Positions 7,314-9,519 of a DNA stretch of 9,519 nucleotides are shown piece by piece. Under the pieces are notes generated by a model that was given only the letters and a program-made list of their open reading frames with translations, was not told the origin of the DNA and made no database searches. This stretch comes from Myxococcales bacterium. Its GTDB lineage: Bacteria; Myxococcota; Myxococcia; Myxococcales; Anaeromyxobacteraceae. Where the stretch lies: positions 1-9,519 of the forward strand of contig JAJYHA010000302.1 in assembly GCA_021784995.1 (NCBI GenBank), given 5' to 3'. The position numbers and the translations under genes were made by a program. The number at the start of each line of letters is the position of its first letter. Position 1 is the first letter of the stretch.

Positions 7314-8600
7314 CTAGCGCTTCATCTGGATGAGCTCGGAGAGGAGCTGATCGGCGGTGGTGATCGTCTTGGAGTTGGCCTCGAAGGCCCGCTGGGCGGC
7401 GATCATGGTGACGAACTCGTTGGCGATGTCGACGTTCGACTGCTCGAGCGATCCGGAGATCACGGTGGCGAGTCCGCCGGCACCCGGGGCGCCGATGACC
7501 GGCTGGCCGGAGGCCTGGCTCTGCTGCATCAGGTTTCCCCCCGCCCGGGTGAGCTGGTCCGGAGCGGAGAAGCCGGCGACGGCCACCTGGCCGAGGACCC
7601 GGGTCTGGCCGTTGGTGAAGACGCCGCTGATCTTCCCGAGCGGATCGATCTGGATGTCGGAGAGCTGCCCGGATCCGAAGCCGTCCTGGCCGATGAAGGT
7701 CGTGGCCGAGGCCGCCGCGAACTGGGTCACCCCGGCGAGCCCGGTGCCCCCGGTCGTGCCCGTCGGGTCCCCGAAGTTGAAGGTGAGCGGCTGGGGGTTG
7801 GTCGCGCCGAGCGGGTTGAAGTTGGAGGCCTGGGTCACGGTCGCCAGCCGGCCCTGTGTGTCGAAGGAGAGGGTCCCGCCGGCGATCTCGGTGAGCTGCC
7901 CGGCGGTCCCGCCGGTGAGCCCGCCGCCGTCCGTCATCGCGTGCCACTCCCAGGTGCCGGTCCCCGTCTTGCGGAAGAAGACCTGGGTCGCGTGGGCGGA
8001 GCCGAGGGAGTCGTAGACGGTGACCGAGGTGGAGAAGTTGGAGGTGGTGCTCGGGTTGAGGGGATCCCAGGCGGCGGGGACGGTGGCGTCGGCCTGGAGG
8101 TTCGCCTTGATCGTCACCGTGCCGGTGGAGTGGGGCTGGGCGGAGGCGGTGCCGACCAGGAGATCGCCGAGGCTCCCGCTCAGCGCGCCCGACGGATCGG
8201 CGGAGAAGCCCTCCACCCGGAGCCCCTGCTGGTTCACCATGTAGCCGTTCTGGTCGACGGTGAACTGGCCGGCGCGCGTGTAGTAGCTGGCGTTCTGGCC
8301 GTTGTAGTCGCCCGAGACGATGAAGAAGCCGTTCCCCTGCAGCGCCAGGTCGGTCGCGACGCCGGTCGCGTTGAGCGCCCCCTGGGTCAGGATCTTCTGG
8401 ACCGACTCGATCTGCGAGCCGAGGCCGATCTGGCCGTTGCTGCCGATGAAGCTCTGGCTGAGCGCGTCCTCGAAGTCGGCGCGACCGGCCTTGAACCCGA
8501 CGGTGTTGGCGTTGGCGATGTTGTCGCCGACGACGGAGAGCTGCGCGGAGGCCGATTCGAGGCCGGTGGTCCCGGAGGAGAGTGCGGTGAGGAGTGCCAT
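7314..8600 (-). CDS. flgE: Flagellar hook protein FlgE
   Basis: FlgE polymerises outside the cell into the hook, the universal joint between rod and filament, after export by the flagellar type III system. The 428-aa product is close to the usual length. It starts with the rod/hook signature: LSSGTTGLESASAQLSVVGDN and NIANANTVGFK (27-37). The hook-type motif DLALQGNGFFIV (84-95) follows, then a variable Thr/Gly/Ser-rich middle. It ends with the coiled-coil tail SLEQSNVDIANEFVTMI and AAQRAFEANSKTI (from 384). It has no cleaved signal peptide, as expected. The ATG at 8600 has a modest GAAGGG site about 8 nt upstream. flgD ends 101 nt upstream across a C-rich spacer, and flbD follows after 86 nt. 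Confidence 0.97.
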   Translation of the reverse strand: MALLTALSSGTTGLESASAQLSVVGDNIANANTVGFKAGRADFEDALSQSFIGSNGQIGLGSQIESVQKILTQGALNATGVATDLALQGNGFFIVSGDYNGQNASYYTRAGQFTVDQNGYMVNQQGLRVEGFSADPSGALSGSLGDLLVGTASAQPHSTGTVTIKANLQADATVPAAWDPLNPSTTSNFSTSVTVYDSLGSAHATQVFFRKTGTGTWEWHAMTDGGGLTGGTAGQLTEIAGGTLSFDTQGRLATVTQASNFNPLGATNPQPLTFNFGDPTGTTGGTGLAGVTQFAAASATTFIGQDGFGSGQLSDIQIDPLGKISGVFTNGQTRVLGQVAVAGFSAPDQLTRAGGNLMQQSQASGQPVIGAPGAGGLATVISGSLEQSNVDIANEFVTMIAAQRAFEANSKTITTADQLLSELIQMKR

Positions 8601-8701
8601 GGCGGTTTCCCTTCGTCCTTTGCGGCGGTGTGGTGAGGCGTGGTCGTTGCGGTGGAGAGGCTGCGAGCGTCGGCGAGGCGTGGCTGCGGCGGGGAGGCGG
8701 T
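8601..8701 (-). other. C-rich, G-poor spacer between flgD and flgE
   Basis: On the transcribed-sense (minus) strand the 80 nt at 8621-8700 contain 46 C and 15 G by my count, although the genome is otherwise balanced between G and C. I see no sigma-54 type promoter match and no convincing stem. GAGGCGTGG occurs twice on the plus strand, 40 bp apart (8635-8643 and 8675-8683), inside an imperfect 30-bp direct repeat. A C-rich, unstructured leader is compatible with a Rho-binding site, but this is inference. Confidence 0.45.
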
Positions 8702-9379
8702 TCAGGGGACCGGCGCGGTGCCGACCTCGACGAGGCTGGTGAGGGGGATCGACTGTCCGGCGACGTTGACGGTGGTGGCCTGCCCGCCGAGGCCGATCCC
8801 GGTGACCACCCCGCTCACCGAGGTGGTGGCGTTGACCGTGCTCCCCGCGACCGGCGTGGCGTTGACGGCGACGGTGTAGGTGCCGGAGGGGAGCGGGTTG
8901 CCGTTGGCGTCCAGGCCGCTCCAGGTCGCCTGGACGGTCCCCGCGGCCTGGGCGCCGAGGTCGATCGTCCCGACGATCGCGCCGGTGCCGTCGGCGACGC
9001 TGGCCACCACGTCGCTCGCGGCGTTGTCCAGGGTGACGCCGAAGGCGGCGGGCTGGCCCTGGGTGAGCGCGATCTGGCTCGAGTTGAAGAGGACCTGCTT
9101 GCCGACCAGGGTGGCGGCGCTCAGCTGGTTCGCGCTCGACTGGGCGGTGATGAGGCTGCCGAGCTGCGTCCCCAGGTTCGTGATCCCCTCGACGGTCGAG
9201 AACTGGGCGAGCTGGGCGACGAAGGCGCTCGAGTCCATCGGCGAGAGCGGGTCCTGGTTCTGGAGCTGGGTGGTGAGGAGCTGGAGGAACTCGCTCTGGC
9301 CGAGGGTGTTGCTCGCCGGCGCGGGCGTGGTGCCGGTGACGGCGGGGAGGCTGGAGATGGGGGTGGTGACGGTCGACAT
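8702..9379 (-). CDS. flgD: Flagellar hook capping/assembly protein FlgD
   Basis: FlgD forms the cap under which FlgE subunits are added to the growing hook. The 225-aa product has a Ser/Thr/Pro-rich export region (1-25). The conserved N-terminal domain follows: LGQSEFLQLLTTQLQNQDPL (26-45), PMDSSAFVAQLAQFSTVEG (47-65) and ATLVGKQV. A C-terminal domain of FnIII/Ig and tudor-like type contains WSGLDANGNPLPSGTYTV and ends with VAGQSIPLTSLVEVG. The ATG at 9379 is preceded by GAGGAG, which overlaps the upstream gene's TGA (TGAGGAG), with 7 nt spacing. The order (fliK-like gene)-flgD-flgE-flbD-motA-motB is common in bacterial flagellar clusters. Confidence 0.96.
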   Translation of the reverse strand: MSTVTTPISSLPAVTGTTPAPASNTLGQSEFLQLLTTQLQNQDPLSPMDSSAFVAQLAQFSTVEGITNLGTQLGSLITAQSSANQLSAATLVGKQVLFNSSQIALTQGQPAAFGVTLDNAASDVVASVADGTGAIVGTIDLGAQAAGTVQATWSGLDANGNPLPSGTYTVAVNATPVAGSTVNATTSVSGVVTGIGLGGQATTVNVAGQSIPLTSLVEVGTAPVP

Positions 9380-9390
9380 GGGCAGGCTCC

Positions 9391-9519
9391 TCAGGCCTCG
9401 ACGTGGTGGGACGAGCGCCGGTCCGGCGCGCGGGCAGGGGGGGGCGTGGGCACGGGGTGGGTGGGGCGCGCGGACGGCTCGTCGGCCGCGGGCTGCTCGC
9501 GCTCCCCCGGCGCCCCTTG
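9391..9519 (-). CDS. C-terminal tail of upstream gene, possibly FliK (partial)
   Basis: A frame open from the window edge to a TGA at 9391-9393 encodes 42 residues rich in Pro, Arg and Ala, ending in RRSSHHVEA. It has no recognisable domain in view. FliK, the secreted hook-length ruler, is expected here because fliK often directly precedes flgD, and its C-terminus is usually low in complexity. The stop lies 11 nt before the flgD start and overlaps the flgD ribosome binding site, so coupling with flgD is likely. The name is inferred from position only. A G-quadruplex type motif on the opposite strand overlaps the Pro-rich codons. Confidence 0.5.
   Translation of the reverse strand, partial: QGAPGEREQPAADEPSARPTHPVPTPPPARAPDRRSSHHVEA
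9437..9466 (+). other. G-quadruplex motif inside the fliK-like tail
   Basis: Five G runs (8, 3, 4, 3 and 4 bases) are separated by loops CGT, CAC, T and T on the plus strand, which is the template strand for the fliK-flgD transcript. This satisfies the usual four-run G3+ motif with very short loops. It corresponds to Pro-rich codons on the coding strand. Confidence 0.6.

Overview
The window is a flagellar and chemotaxis locus from a motile, very GC-rich bacterium (most third codon positions are G or C). The gene set includes CheD together with a CheX-like phosphatase, a small FlbD/SwrD protein, MotC/MotD-flavoured stator subunits and sigma-54 type promoters. That combination suggests a deltaproteobacterial lineage in the broad sense, such as a Myxococcota or Desulfobacterota relative. 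This placement is inference from gene content and base composition, not a demonstrated taxonomic call.

Layout. The left third (1-3421, plus strand) is a compact chemotaxis operon: the 3' part of cheA, then cheR, cheD, a stand-alone CheY-like receiver and a CheX-like CheY-P phosphatase. The genes are separated by 0-35 nt or overlap by a few bases. It ends 33 nt before a second, convergent block on the minus strand. Read in the direction of transcription from the right edge, that block is: the tail of an unidentified gene (probably fliK), flgD (hook cap), flgE (hook), flbD, motA, motB, and then cheW and cheB. The minus strand appears to be three transcription units: (fliK?)-flgD-flgE, flbD-motA-motB and cheW-cheB. 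The second and third each have a good GG-N10-GC sigma-54 promoter match 60-64 nt upstream of their first start codon.

How the genes work together. FlgD caps and FlgE builds the hook. MotA/MotB form the proton-driven stator, and FlbD/SwrD probably supports stator-powered torque. CheW and CheA couple receptors to phosphoryl transfer to the CheY-like regulator, and the CheX-like protein would remove that phosphate. CheR, CheB and CheD set receptor methylation and deamidation for adaptation. CheR and CheB, the opposing adaptation enzymes, lie in different convergent operons.

I see no mobile element, CRISPR array, tRNA or rRNA, and no clear novel gene system. The points most worth a second look are small-scale: the two sigma-54 promoters with matching geometry, an inverted repeat next to one of them, a G8 tract where loss of one base would fuse the receiver to the phosphatase, a C-rich/G-poor spacer between flgD and flgE, a G-quadruplex motif in the fliK-like tail, a hairpin between motA and motB, and an alanine at the usual Thr/Ser switch position of the receiver.
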